62,779 nt of DNA from Pirellulales bacterium (GCA_016936015.1 JAFGPV010000138.1:1-62779); one strand, 5' to 3'; shown: positions 26,311 to 34,729, counted from the first letter of the stretch. Made by a program: numbers and translations. Notes: generated by a model not told the origin, from the letters alone.

Positions 26311-26358
26311 CGGCCGGGTAAACAACCGCAAAAAGGCGTTCAGAACCTATCCGAAAAG

Positions 26359-26450
26359 TCCCCTCTCCCTCTGGGAGAGGGCTAGGGTGAGGGCTGTTTT
26401 TTTAGCATATTAACCCTCACCCCCGGCCCCTCTCCCAATGGGAGAGGGGA
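26359..26450. repeat. CCCTCTCCC...GGGAGAGGG...GGGTGAGGG repeats, inverted pair
   Basis: Two copies in opposite orientation (26359-26394 and 26413-26450), each with an internal CCCTCTCCC/GGGAGAGGG stem and a GGGTGAGGG tail. A third copy is at 28397-28437. I recall this motif as a common dispersed repeat in GC-rich bacteria. Confidence 0.85.
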
Positions 26451-26487
26451 GTTCGTCCCCTCGACACCTCCACCCGGATGATCATCC

Positions 26488-27471
26488 ATGAAACATAGCG
26501 TCATCACCGGCGGGGCGGGATTCATTGGCAGCCACCTGGCCGAGGCGCTGTTGGCCCGCGGCGATCACGTGACGGCCTTGGACGACGAATCGACCGGTAC
26601 GCCGGACAACCTGTCGGCCGCCGCGGCGCATTTCAACTTCCGCTACGTGAAAGGGAGCGTCACGGATCGGGAATTGATCCGCCGGCTGACGGCCACGGCC
26701 GACGAGATCTACCACCTGGCCGCCACCGTGGGCGTCTCCCTGCTGGCCGAGCACCCGGTGCAGACGCTCGAAAACAACGTCGCCGCCACCGGCGTGCTGC
26801 TGGAGGAAATCCGCCGCGAGCAGGCCCGGGAACGGCGGATCAAGTTCTTCTTCGCCAGCTCTCACGAGGTCTACGGCAAGAATCCCCGGCCGGAATGGTC
26901 CGAGGACGACGACCTCTGCTTCGGGCCGACGGAGATGATGCGGTGGTCCTACGGCGCCGCCAAGGCAATCGGCGAATTCCTGACCCTGGCCTACCGCCGC
27001 GAGCACGGGCTGCCCACCGTGATCGGGCGGATCTTCAACGTGGTCGGCCCGCGGCAGAGCGGCGCGTTCGGCACGGCCTTGCCCCGGTTCGTCGAGGCGG
27101 CCCTGGCCGGCGGACCCCTAATCGTCCACGACGACGGCCTCCAGGTCCGCTGTTTCGCCCACGTGGCCGACGTCGTCCGCGCCATCCTCCTGCTGATGGA
27201 TTCCGATCGGGCCGAAGGCGGCGTGTTCAACGTCGGCAGCGACGAACCGATCGCCATCCTCGATCTGGCGAAAAAAGTCGTGGCCCTGGTCAATCCCCAG
27301 GCGACCATCCAATTCCGGAGCTTCAACGAGGTCTATCCGCCCGACATGGAAGACTGCCGCCGTTGCGTGCCCGACATCTCCCGGCTGCGAAACACCGTCG
27401 GCTACTTCCCCCGCTACGGACTCGACGAAATCCTCCGCGAAGTGAGCGCCTGGAAACACGGACAGATTTAA
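26488..27471 (+). CDS. NAD-dependent epimerase/dehydratase (extended SDR)
   Basis: A 327-residue extended short-chain dehydrogenase. GGAGFIGSH at residues 8-16 binds NAD(H), SSHEVYG marks the catalytic Ser region, YGAAKAIGE holds the catalytic Tyr-x3-Lys pair, and RIFNVVGPRQ and NVGSDEPIAI follow as in the UDP-glucose epimerase, UDP-xylose synthase and dTDP-glucose dehydratase family. It is likely a sugar-nucleotide enzyme for envelope glycans. The exact reaction is not resolved. nadC follows 12 bp downstream, probably in one transcript. Confidence 0.85.
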   Translation: MKHSVITGGAGFIGSHLAEALLARGDHVTALDDESTGTPDNLSAAAAHFNFRYVKGSVTDRELIRRLTATADEIYHLAATVGVSLLAEHPVQTLENNVAATGVLLEEIRREQARERRIKFFFASSHEVYGKNPRPEWSEDDDLCFGPTEMMRWSYGAAKAIGEFLTLAYRREHGLPTVIGRIFNVVGPRQSGAFGTALPRFVEAALAGGPLIVHDDGLQVRCFAHVADVVRAILLLMDSDRAEGGVFNVGSDEPIAILDLAKKVVALVNPQATIQFRSFNEVYPPDMEDCRRCVPDISRLRNTVGYFPRYGLDEILREVSAWKHGQI

Positions 27472-27483
27472 GGGTATCCTTCC

Positions 27484-28428
27484 ATGCCCCGCGAATTCCC
27501 CCAAATCGCCTGGGACGATCGCCTCACGGCCGATTGCCGTGCGATGATCCGATTGGCGCTGGCCGAGGATCTTGGGGCAGGCGACTGGACGACCGAGGCC
27601 CTAGTGCCGGAGTCCGTCCGCTGCCAGGCCGCCGTGACGGCCCGGCAGGAGACGGTCGTCGCGGGCCTGCCGGCCGTCGCCCTGACGCTGGACGCCGTCG
27701 ATCCCCAAATTCAATGGCGCCCGGAAGTCCAAGACGGAGACCTGGTCGCCTGCGGCGCGCGGGTCGGCGTCGTAACCGGCCCCGCCCGGGGGATCCTGGT
27801 CGCCGAACGCACCCTGCTGAACTTCTTAGGCCGGCTCTCCGGCATCGCCGACCTGACGCGGCAATACGTAGCGGCCGTGGCCGGCACGGCGGCCCGGATC
27901 TACGACACGCGGAAGACCACGCCCGGCTGGCGGCGCCTGGAAAAATACGCCGTCCGCTGCGGCGGCGGTTGGAACCACCGCGAAGGACTCTTCGCCGCCG
28001 TCCTGATCAAAGACAATCACCTGGCCTGGGGCCGAGAGGAAGGTCCCCTCCCACCCGCCGAGGCCGTTCGCCGAGCAAAGGCCTTTCTCCAGCGACGCGC
28101 CGCTGGCCAATCATCCGAGATGATCGTCGAAATTGAAGTCGATACCCTGGAACAACTCGCCGACGTCCTGCCCGAAGGCCCCGACATCATCCTCCTAGAC
28201 AACATGCCCCCCGCCCAACTCCGCCAGGCCGCCGCGCTGCGAACCCGCCTCAACCCAAATGTCGAACTAGAAGCCTCCGGCGGCGTGGACCTCACCACCG
28301 TCCGCGCCATCGCCGAGACGGGCGTAGAACGAATCAGCGTCGGCGCCCTAACCCATTCCCCCCCCGCCGCCGACTTCGGCCTCGATGAGATTCCCCAAAA
28401 GTCCCCTCTCCCTCCGGGAGAGGGCTAG
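27484..28428 (+). CDS. nadC: Nicotinate-nucleotide pyrophosphorylase
   Basis: A 314-residue quinolinate phosphoribosyltransferase, which converts quinolinate and PRPP to nicotinate mononucleotide in de novo NAD synthesis. Evidence: LAEDLGAGDWTTEALV at the N-terminus, ERTLLNFLGRLSGIA, YDTRKTTPGWRRLEKYAVRCGG (key parts TRKTTPG and GGG), LIKDNHL and EASGGVDLTTVRAIAETGV. The last codons (KSPLPPGEG) and the TAG stop come from the dispersed repeat at 28397-28437, so the original end has been overwritten. Confidence 0.95.
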   Translation: MPREFPQIAWDDRLTADCRAMIRLALAEDLGAGDWTTEALVPESVRCQAAVTARQETVVAGLPAVALTLDAVDPQIQWRPEVQDGDLVACGARVGVVTGPARGILVAERTLLNFLGRLSGIADLTRQYVAAVAGTAARIYDTRKTTPGWRRLEKYAVRCGGGWNHREGLFAAVLIKDNHLAWGREEGPLPPAEAVRRAKAFLQRRAAGQSSEMIVEIEVDTLEQLADVLPEGPDIILLDNMPPAQLRQAAALRTRLNPNVELEASGGVDLTTVRAIAETGVERISVGALTHSPPAADFGLDEIPQKSPLPPGEG

Positions 28429-28437
28429 GGTGAGGGC
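28397..28437. repeat. CCCTCTCCC...GGGAGAGGG...GGGTGAGGG repeat, single copy
   Basis: The third copy of the family seen at 26359-26450. It overlaps the end of nadC and supplies its stop codon. Confidence 0.8.
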
Positions 28438-28539
28438 TGTTGTTTCTGCATCTTCACAATCATTCCCTACACCGTTTCCAACTGGAAAATGGAGTACGAG
28501 AATAAAATCTCTATCCATTGCCCCCAAAGACGTTCCAAG

Positions 28540-28613
28540 TAGCGGCGGTAGGACTCGAACCTACGACACGCGGATTATGATTCCGCTGCTCTAACCAACT
28601 GAGCTACGCCGCC
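28540..28613 (-). tRNA. tRNA with anticodon CAT (probably elongator tRNA-Met)
   Basis: A cloverleaf reads on the minus strand: acceptor GGCGGCG pairing with CGCCGCT, D arm GCTC/GAGC, anticodon stem GCGGA/TCCGC with loop ATCATAA (anticodon CAT), T arm GTAGG/CCTAC with TTCGAGT and discriminator A. CCA is not encoded. It lacks the initiator hallmark of a C1-A72 mismatch, so it is elongator Met or the lysidine-modified tRNA-Ile(CAT). Overall similarity to elongator Met from memory favours Met. It follows nadC by about 110 bp on the opposite strand. Confidence 0.85.
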
Positions 28614-29102
28614 AAACTCCGGTATGGGTCTTTTCGGATGGTCCGGCCGGGGACTTCGCCTTTTTCTCTCATCCCTCCTCCGAGACGCTGCACTTGAGGG
28701 CAAAACAACCCATAAGGGTGGTTTAATCGAGGGGCTTTTGGTTTCCTCTCGCACTGCCGATCCATTCTGTTCAACCATAACTGATCTATCGTAAAAGGCA
28801 AGCCCCGGAGACCGTCGGCCGGCCAGGGCTTTGAGCGATGAGGTTCTGTTGACATCCGCTCGGTGGATGGGTCGTAAATACTCTCCATCAACGTTGAAAA
28901 CCCACCGGATCCGAAAATCCCCTTCCCAATTGGCCACCGCGCGGTTATAATGTACATTAGTTTAGTGTCCCTCCTTGATTCGGCTTACCGTGTTTCCACT
29001 CGGGGAGAAACCGGGGCGTTTTCCACGCTTCCCCCCCGCTGAGGACGCCCACCCTCGCCAATTGCCCGTTGGCCATGCCCGTTGACCAAAACAAGACCTC
29101 TG

Positions 29103-29126
29103 GTAGGAGGCGGCGCCCGCCGCCGA
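29103..29126 (+). repeat. Single arm of the GTAGGAGGCGG repeat family
   Basis: A 24-nt sequence differing by one base from the arm at 22891-22914 (C for T at its twelfth base). No facing arm is found nearby, so it is a half element. Confidence 0.7.
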
Positions 29127-29147
29127 TTTTCCAGGAAAGAGAAAATT

Positions 29148-29182
29148 CAACCCTCAACCTTCGACCCTCGACCTTCGACCCA
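29148..29182. repeat. One-sided TCGACCCTCGACC array
   Basis: Degenerate 7-8-nt CAACCCT/TCGACCT/TCGACCC units. Only the pyrimidine-rich arm is visible. The dialect matches 37427-37501 and 38205-38280. Confidence 0.7.
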
Positions 29183-29272
29183 ACCACCCCCTTACCGACA
29201 CGCAACAATTTCATCCCGCCTTCCGTCTTGTGCAAAAATTCAACCCGAAAAGAAGCAACAATTCAATGGGAC

Positions 29273-30322
29273 TCAGCGGCTGAGGGTTTGTGCATACGCG
29301 AGGATGGCAACGGCGCCGATGAGAACGGCCACCGCGCTGAACATCTGCATCCGGGGTTTTCCGTGGATGCCGCGCCATTCCCCGCTGAAAAAGCCGACGG
29401 CCTGATTGCCGACCACCTGCGTTGTTTGTTGAATGCCGAATCCGATCGGTCCTCCGAGTACACCAAGAACCAACATCGAGTATCCGATGAGGAAAATCGC
29501 CACGATAATCTGGGCGCCAAGCTCCGCGGCGAGCAGCAGCTCGGGCCAGCAGGTGGCGAGCTTCGACCAGGACCGGTGCTTGGTCATCAACCAGGCCGGA
29601 TACGCGACGTTGACCAGGGCGCCGCCGAAGAGTATGGCCGCCCACACGGCCACGTCGGTGGGAATGTCGCCGACGTTCGAATACTTCAGTGCGTCCCGGA
29701 TGGGCGCCTGACCGTAGACGTAACTCAAGCCGATGCCGGCGGCGAGGATGCCGGCGAGCACCGCCATAATCAGGCCGCCCAGAAAACCGCCGGCGGCGGG
29801 GGGAGGCGGTTGATCGCCCTTGACGATCGCCCGATCGCGGCCGAATCCCGCCACGGCACAGAGGATCACCCCGGCGATCATTACGGCCACGCCGCCCAGC
29901 ACGGCCAGACCGGCCGGGTCCAGCAGGCCGGGGGCATCCTTGAATTGTCCGCCGCCCTTGACGATCATGGGCAAGGTAACGCCCACGGACACCGACATGC
30001 CGCTCATGATCGCTCCGGTCAGCGCCGCGCCGATGCGGATGATGCAAATGCCAAACAACACGTTGGCGATGCCCCAGCCGATGGAGATCAGGTTGGCGAT
30101 CAGCAGCGGCTTCCATCCGACCTGGGCATACATTCCCAGGGGATCGGGAATCGTCAGCCACACGAATCCCCAGGGGATAATAATCAGTCCGAACAGCATC
30201 CCCACAAACCAGAATTGTTCGAACTGGAGCTTCCGCATAAGCTTCACGGGCACAGCCAGCGTCCCCGTACCAATCCCGGCACAGATGGCCAGGAGAATAC
30301 CGTAGAGCAGATTAAAGTCCAT
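29273..30322 (-). CDS. RhaT-like L-rhamnose/proton symporter family permease
   Basis: A 349-residue protein with ten predicted membrane spans, resembling the L-rhamnose-proton symporter RhaT (ILLAICAGIGTGTLAVPVKLM at the start with the GxGxG pattern; FWFVGMLFGLIIIPWGFVW; GIANVLFGICIIRIGAALTGAIMSG holds key parts of the family). It likely imports a deoxy or pentose sugar by proton symport. It is divergent from the decayed gene and lyxose isomerase, which suggests a small sugar-use locus. Specificity is inferred. Confidence 0.8.
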   Translation of the reverse strand: MDFNLLYGILLAICAGIGTGTLAVPVKLMRKLQFEQFWFVGMLFGLIIIPWGFVWLTIPDPLGMYAQVGWKPLLIANLISIGWGIANVLFGICIIRIGAALTGAIMSGMSVSVGVTLPMIVKGGGQFKDAPGLLDPAGLAVLGGVAVMIAGVILCAVAGFGRDRAIVKGDQPPPPAAGGFLGGLIMAVLAGILAAGIGLSYVYGQAPIRDALKYSNVGDIPTDVAVWAAILFGGALVNVAYPAWLMTKHRSWSKLATCWPELLLAAELGAQIIVAIFLIGYSMLVLGVLGGPIGFGIQQTTQVVGNQAVGFFSGEWRGIHGKPRMQMFSAVAVLIGAVAILAYAQTLSR

Positions 30323-30524
30323 AATAGGTCTCCCGAACGACTTTTAGGCTTAATCCAGGCTTCTCAGCGGCCGCGGGCAGTTTTATGCCTCCGCGCAAAG
30401 GATTACCACCGAACGTCTTGTGCACTGCCGGTGACGCGGCGATCATGGAACAAGACAGGCGACAAATATATAATATGCAGCATTCTACCGCCTAGCCGGG
30501 ATGTTTTAAAGCGGTGGGTACTGG

Positions 30525-30530
30525 TATAAT
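30525..30530 (+). promoter_or_regulatory. Extended -10 promoter candidate (TGG TATAAT)
   Basis: A perfect TATAAT preceded by TGG, that is an extended -10, 24 bp before the GTG of the decayed gene and with AAGGAG following. No good -35 is visible. It could drive the lyxose isomerase 310 bp downstream. Confidence 0.5.
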
Positions 30531-30553
30531 CATCAGACAAAAAGGAGCCGGCT

Positions 30554-30768
30554 GTGCCGTTGGAATTTCACGCACCTCGACTCCTTCCTGCCCTACGACG
30601 ACGAGGCGCGGCGTCTGACCGGTTTGGAGGAGCCTGAAGCGCAGGTCGAAGTCTTCCTCGGCCACAACCGCCGTCGGGACGACGGACGGCGTCCTGGGGC
30701 CGGAGGAAGCCCTCGCCTTTCTCGAACGAAATCCGCTAAACGTGACGCACTACACGCGAGACGAATGA
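30554..30768 (+). pseudogene. Frameshifted small gene remnant
   Basis: AAGGAG precedes GTG 30554, but that frame stops after about 23 codons. A second frame reads DSFLPYDDEARRLTGLEE and continues to VEVFLGHN, and a third frame reads GVLGPEEALAFLERN and ends NPLNVTHYTRDE followed by TGA at 30766-30768. All pieces look protein-like and lie in order, which indicates an originally single short gene of about 70 codons broken by at least two frameshifts. The family is not recognised. It sits between a promoter and the lyxose isomerase, so it was probably the first gene of that operon. Confidence 0.5.
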
Positions 30769-30840
30769 TATGCAATTCAAACTGGACGACGCCCTTATCG
30801 CGTCGATAAGATTGCTCATCCCCTACCTGGAGACTTGCCC

Positions 30841-31536
30841 ATGAAACGATCGGAAATCAACCAACAGATCGAAAACGCCAAAAAGCTGCTGGAAAAGTTC
30901 AAGATTACCCTGCCGCCGTTCGCCTATTGGTCGCCCGACGACTGGAAGAGCAAGGGCCGCGAGTGCGACGAGATCCGCGACTGCATGTTGGGCTGGGACA
31001 TCACCGATTTCGGCTCCGGCCGGTTCCCTGAAGTGGGATTGGTGGTCTTCACGGTCCGCAACGGCCATCCGGCCATGAAGCAATACGGTCTGAAGACTTA
31101 TTGCGAGAAGATCATCATCATGACGCCGGGTCAACATTGCCCGATGCACTTTCACTGGAGCAAGACCGAAGACATCATCAATCGTTGCGGCGGCAATCTG
31201 GTTTTCAAAATGTACAACGGCACGCCGGATGAGAAGCTGGCCGACACCGACGTGACCGTCTCGCTCGACGGCGTGAAGAAGACCTTTCCCGCCGGCGCCG
31301 AGGTGGTGCTCGGCCCGGGCGAGTCGATGACCGTGCCGGCCTATCTGTACCACGAATTTTGGGCCCAGGAGGGCGGCGGCACGCTCGTGGCAGGGGAAGT
31401 CTCAAAAGTGAACGACGACAACAGCGACAACCGCTTCCTCGAACCGGCCGGCCGCTTCCCCACGGTCGAAGAGGACTGCCCCCCGATACACTACCTCTGC
31501 ACGGAATACCCCCCGGCGAAAAACGGCGGACGTTAG
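30841..31536 (+). CDS. D-lyxose isomerase-like cupin
   Basis: A 231-residue protein of the D-lyxose/D-mannose ketol-isomerase family (interconverts D-lyxose and D-xylulose). The metal site is visible: His103 and His105 in HCPMHFHW, Glu110 in SKTED and His171 in YLYHEFW, as in these cupin isomerases. The FKITLPPFAYWSPDDW start and GWDITDFGSGRFPEVGL stretch support the family. ATG 30841 is preferred, with GGAG 11 nt upstream. Its divergent neighbour is a RhaT-like sugar importer. Confidence 0.85.
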   Translation: MKRSEINQQIENAKKLLEKFKITLPPFAYWSPDDWKSKGRECDEIRDCMLGWDITDFGSGRFPEVGLVVFTVRNGHPAMKQYGLKTYCEKIIIMTPGQHCPMHFHWSKTEDIINRCGGNLVFKMYNGTPDEKLADTDVTVSLDGVKKTFPAGAEVVLGPGESMTVPAYLYHEFWAQEGGGTLVAGEVSKVNDDNSDNRFLEPAGRFPTVEEDCPPIHYLCTEYPPAKNGGR

Positions 31537-31537
31537 C

Positions 31538-32869
31538 CTAAGAATCCTCCCGAACTGCCTGCGCTTCCGAGGCTTCGTAACCCAGCGCCCGGACCGCGGC
31601 GGCCAGTTTCCCGGCGTCCAGGTCGGCGCCGGAGACGACCGCGCGGCCGGGGCGTAACGTCACTTCCACCTGTCGCACGCCGGGGCATTCCCGCAACGCC
31701 CGCGCGACCGCTTCGACGCAGTGGCTGCACGTCATGCCGGTAATCTCCAGTTCAATCCGCGAGCGAGGCGCGGCAGTCCCGGCGGGAGTCGGGGGTTCCT
31801 CCTCCTCCAGGCCGAGGTTGGCCGCCGTCAGTTTCGGCGTGCGGCAGTACGAAACAGCAATCACCGCCAGCAGTCCGACGGCCCAGAGCGATCCCGGCCA
31901 ATCCACGGTTTCCAGGTGGGCGTGGCCGGCCTGATGCACGCTCTCGGGCAGGGATGCTTCGACGGCGGGCCGCCACTGATCGAGGAGCAGCCCGCTGCCG
32001 ACCGCGCTGAGCGCAATGGTCAGCAGGAACACCACGGCGGCCCGGGCGCCGAGGACCTTGTAAATCGTGCTGATCGTGGCGGCGTTGGTGGCCGGTCCGG
32101 CGATCAGAAAGGCCAGGGCCGTGCCGGGCGAGGCTCCCAAGTGGATCAAGCCCGCCGCGATGGGCACCGAGGCCGTGGCGCAGACGTAGATCGGAACGCC
32201 CAGCGCCATCGCCAGCACGATCGACCAGAAACCCTCGCCGAGATAATCGTGCCATGCGCCCAGGGGCGCCAACGCCGTAATCACGCCCGCTATCAGCACG
32301 CCGGCCAGCAGCGCCGGCCCGATGTCGCGGGGCAGCGAGACGAATCCGTACCGCAGCGCCCGGACAACAAGCGACCGCCGGCCGGGATCCGCGCAGCAGG
32401 CGTCGGTGCAGTGGTGCTGTTCCGTGGGAGCTTCCGCGTCGGCATTGTCTTTTCGGCCGACCACCTGCTCGAAGGCGCCGCCGAACAGTCCGGTAGCCAG
32501 CGCCGCAATCGGGCGATAAACGGCCAGGATCGGCCCCAACAGCGCCCAGGTCACGGCGATGCTGTCCACTCCGGTCTGGGGTGTGGAGAGGAGGAATGAG
32601 AGCGTGGCCCCCCGGCTGGCCCCGTGACGGCGGATCGACGCCGCCACCGGAATCACTCCGCAGGAACAAAGCGGCAACGGCACGCCCAGCAGCGCGGCCT
32701 TCAGCACCGTCCCGAATCTCCGCCGCCCCAGGTGCCGCTCGATCCACGCCGGGGAAAACGCCACCGACAAAAATCCCGCCGCCAGGAATCCGAAAAGCAG
32801 ATACGGCGCCATCGCGCCCAGCAACGTCCAGCAGGAGCGGAGAATGTCGACCGCCAGCTCGATGATCAT
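31538..32869 (-). CDS. SO_0444-type metal efflux permease with C-terminal HMA domain
   Basis: A 443-residue protein. Two blocks of membrane spans surround the family motif PLPLCSCGVIPVAASIR (about residues 64-80) and LSTPQTGVDSI, and a second GPATNAATISTIYKVLG, typical of the SO_0444/ArsP-like permeases. A cytoplasmic loop has a metal-like HHCTDACC patch. Residues about 372-438 form a heavy-metal-associated (HMA) domain with GMTCSHC, as in copper chaperones. The likely role is export of copper, zinc or an organo-metalloid, with the HMA domain loading the pump. The substrate is inferred. Confidence 0.8.
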   Translation of the reverse strand: MIIELAVDILRSCWTLLGAMAPYLLFGFLAAGFLSVAFSPAWIERHLGRRRFGTVLKAALLGVPLPLCSCGVIPVAASIRRHGASRGATLSFLLSTPQTGVDSIAVTWALLGPILAVYRPIAALATGLFGGAFEQVVGRKDNADAEAPTEQHHCTDACCADPGRRSLVVRALRYGFVSLPRDIGPALLAGVLIAGVITALAPLGAWHDYLGEGFWSIVLAMALGVPIYVCATASVPIAAGLIHLGASPGTALAFLIAGPATNAATISTIYKVLGARAAVVFLLTIALSAVGSGLLLDQWRPAVEASLPESVHQAGHAHLETVDWPGSLWAVGLLAVIAVSYCRTPKLTAANLGLEEEEPPTPAGTAAPRSRIELEITGMTCSHCVEAVARALRECPGVRQVEVTLRPGRAVVSGADLDAGKLAAAVRALGYEASEAQAVREDS

Positions 32870-32879
32870 CGTTCCGTTG

Positions 32880-33473
32880 TTATTTGCCGTGTTTCGCCAG
32901 GTAACCGGCCACGCCGTCGGCCGTCGGCTTCATCGCCTCCTGGCCTTCGTGCCAATTGGCGGGGCAGACTTCGCCGTGCTCCTCGAAATACTTCAAGGCG
33001 TCCAGCATCCGCAGGGCCTCGTCCACGCTCCGGCCCAGCGGCAGGTCGTTGATTACGGCGTGCCGGACGACGCCGCCGCGGTCGATCAGGAACAGGCCCC
33101 GCAGGGCGACGCCGCTGCTGAGCAACACGCCGAACGCCCGGGAAATGCCCTTATCCAGATCGGCGATCAACGGGTAGCGGATCGGCCCGATGCCGCCCTG
33201 GTCCCGGGGCGTCTTCCGCCAGGCCCAGTGGCTGTACTGCGAGTCGACGCTGACGCCGAGCACCTCGCAGCCCTTTTTGTGGAAGGCGTCGATCGCCGCG
33301 TCGAAAGCCACGATCTCCGTCGGACAGACAAACGTGAAATCCAACGGGTAAAAGAACAAAAGCACGTACTTGCCGCGATACGACGAGAGCGTCAACTGTT
33401 CCTGAAACGATCCGTCCGGCATCACCGCGGCGGCTGTAAAGTCGGGAGCCTCTTTGGTTACTAAAGTACACAT
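32880..33473 (-). CDS. Typical 2-Cys peroxiredoxin (AhpC/TSA)
   Basis: A 197-residue peroxiredoxin. Cys50 in DFTFVCPTE is the peroxidatic residue (with the conserved Pro and Thr), and Cys170 in HGEVCPANW is the resolving residue. It reduces hydrogen peroxide and alkyl peroxides with electrons from a thioredoxin or AhpF-like partner that is not seen here. AAGGAGG lies upstream of ATG 33473. A TATAAT (33501-33506, minus) is a promoter candidate. It is adjacent to a ferritin and Fur/PerR regulator. Confidence 0.95.
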   Translation of the reverse strand: MCTLVTKEAPDFTAAAVMPDGSFQEQLTLSSYRGKYVLLFFYPLDFTFVCPTEIVAFDAAIDAFHKKGCEVLGVSVDSQYSHWAWRKTPRDQGGIGPIRYPLIADLDKGISRAFGVLLSSGVALRGLFLIDRGGVVRHAVINDLPLGRSVDEALRMLDALKYFEEHGEVCPANWHEGQEAMKPTADGVAGYLAKHGK

Positions 33474-33500
33474 AGGAAATATTCCTCCTTTTCAGCATCC

Positions 33501-33506
33501 ATTATA
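33501..33506 (-). promoter_or_regulatory. Candidate -10 (TATAAT) for peroxiredoxin
   Basis: A perfect TATAAT 27 bp before the peroxiredoxin start. The -35 at the proper distance is weak (CATTTT), which may mean that an activator or sigma variant is needed. Confidence 0.4.
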
Positions 33507-33526
33507 CCGGGAGGAGCAAGAGGAAA

Positions 33527-33680
33527 ATGACGAAGGACGAAATCCGAAGGACGAAAGAAAGACGAATGTTTTAATGACGAATGACAATTGACGACTTAAT
33601 CGTTATTTTCACCTCTTCCACTTCGACATTCGTCCTTCGGATTTCTTTCGTCATTCGAGCTTCGTCATTCGTCATTCCCC
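33527..33680. repeat. Two-armed GACGAAGGACGAA / TTCGTCCTTCG island
   Basis: The left arm (33527-33590) has units GACGAAGGAC, GAAATCCGAAG and GAATGACGAA-like; the right arm (33620-33680) is the reverse complement. It lies between the ferritin end and the peroxiredoxin promoter. Confidence 0.85.
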
Positions 33681-33708
33681 CCCGGGCCTCGGCAGTGTTT
33701 TTCACATC

Positions 33709-34221
33709 TTACGTTGCCCCCGGGGCGGCGGGGGGCTGACGCTGGCCGAGCTGCTGGTCGATCATGTACAATGCCATGCCGTGGTCGCCCACCAACTTGA
33801 GTTGATCGACGATTGTCAGGGCCGCGGACTCCTCCTCGACCTGTTCGCCGGCGAACCACTCGAGAAACTGATGCGCCATGTGGTCCTTCTCGGACAGGGC
33901 GAGATTCGACAGTTCGTTGATCAAGCCGCTGACCTTCTGCTCGTGCTTGTAGGCGTCCTCGAAGGCGTCCAAGGGGGAGTTCCATTGGGTCTTGGGGGCC
34001 TCGATCTGGGTCAAGGTGACCCGGCCGTTCCGGTCGTAAATGTAGTCGTAAAACTTCAGGGCGTGCATCCGCTCCTCGTCCGCCTGCATCCGCATCCATT
34101 GGGCCATGCCTTTGAAGCCTTCCGCCTCGAAATACGCGGCCATCGAGAGATACAGGTATTCCGAGAACAACTCCGCGTTGATCTGCTTGTTAAACGCCTC
34201 TTGAATCTTGGGATTGAGCAT
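33709..34221 (-). CDS. ftn: Ferritin
   Basis: A 170-residue non-haem ferritin, which oxidises and stores iron. Ferroxidase ligands fit Glu17 in NAELFSEYLYLSMAAY, Glu50 and His53 in DEERMHA, Glu94 in HEQKV and the later Glu pair in GEQVEEESAA. ATG 34221 is fixed by GAGGAG about 10 nt upstream; the in-frame 34263 is too far upstream. It starts 62 bp after the Fur-like gene on the same strand, so the two are likely co-transcribed. The C-terminus QRQPPAAPGAT is a short Pro-rich tail. Confidence 0.95.
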   Translation of the reverse strand: MLNPKIQEAFNKQINAELFSEYLYLSMAAYFEAEGFKGMAQWMRMQADEERMHALKFYDYIYDRNGRVTLTQIEAPKTQWNSPLDAFEDAYKHEQKVSGLINELSNLALSEKDHMAHQFLEWFAGEQVEEESAALTIVDQLKLVGDHGMALYMIDQQLGQRQPPAAPGAT

Positions 34222-34232
34222 GGAAATACTCC

Positions 34233-34280
34233 TCGTTCGTCGGCCGGCTGCCGTAGGCCGCACACGACCAACGACCGACT
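34233..34280. repeat. Short GTTCGTCGG / CGACCAACGACC island
   Basis: A small island of the GGTCGTT dialect between the ferritin start and the Fur-like stop, with imperfect arms. Confidence 0.5.
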
Positions 34281-34283
34281 TGG

Positions 34284-34715
34284 TTAAAGGGGCGAATCAG
34301 CGCCCTCGTCCGGCTCTGCGGCGCTCTGCCGACACTCAGGACAAATGCCAAAAAACTCCAGGCGATGACCGAGAATCTGATACCCCCTCATATCCTGCGG
34401 GTAATCCTGGGGAATGATAAGGGGAGGACAGTCCGCGTCATCCACCCGGCCGCAATTAATGCAACGCACGTGTTGGTGAGGCTCGATGACGGCGTCAAAC
34501 CTCGCCTCGCCGCCGCTGATCGATAGTTTCTGGATCGCGCCAATTTGGGAGAGGTACTCCAAATTGCGATAAATCGTCCCCAGGCTGATCTTGGGCAATC
34601 GCTTTTGGACCAAAACATGTAATGCTGACGCCGTCGGATGGTTTTTTAGTTTCCGCAACTCTTCTAAAATCACTTGACGTTGTAGCGTATTGCGATGGGA
34701 CTTCGGGTGGCTCAT
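34284..34715 (-). CDS. Fur/PerR family metal-dependent regulator
   Basis: A 143-residue Fur-family repressor. The winged helix (TLQRQVILEELRKLKNHPTA; KISLGTIYRNLEYLSQIGAI) is followed by the regulatory metal site HQHVRCINCG and a C-terminal CPEC zinc site. With two CxxC pairs it resembles PerR more than iron-only Fur. The neighbours are ferritin and peroxiredoxin, so a peroxide/iron response is inferred. It probably represses itself through the palindrome 15 bp upstream of its start. Confidence 0.88.
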   Translation of the reverse strand: MSHPKSHRNTLQRQVILEELRKLKNHPTASALHVLVQKRLPKISLGTIYRNLEYLSQIGAIQKLSISGGEARFDAVIEPHQHVRCINCGRVDDADCPPLIIPQDYPQDMRGYQILGHRLEFFGICPECRQSAAEPDEGADSPL

Positions 34716-34729
34716 TTCGGTTCCTAACT

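Larger units (their letters stand above)
28614..29272. other. Non-coding gap between the tRNA and RhaT-like gene
   Basis: About 660 bp without a convincing gene. Short minus-strand frames near 28575-28957 and 28957-29235 have no start signals or recognisable fold. It contains a half copy of the GTAGGAGGCGG repeat and a TCGACC array. Confidence 0.5.

Noticed and set aside
28540-28613. Initiator tRNA-Met
   Set aside because: The initiator hallmark of an unpaired C1 opposite A72 is missing (the first pair is G-T).
28575-29235. Two or three minus-strand frames between the tRNA and RhaT-like gene
   Set aside because: Frames overlap the tRNA or repeats, and no motif or start site is visible.
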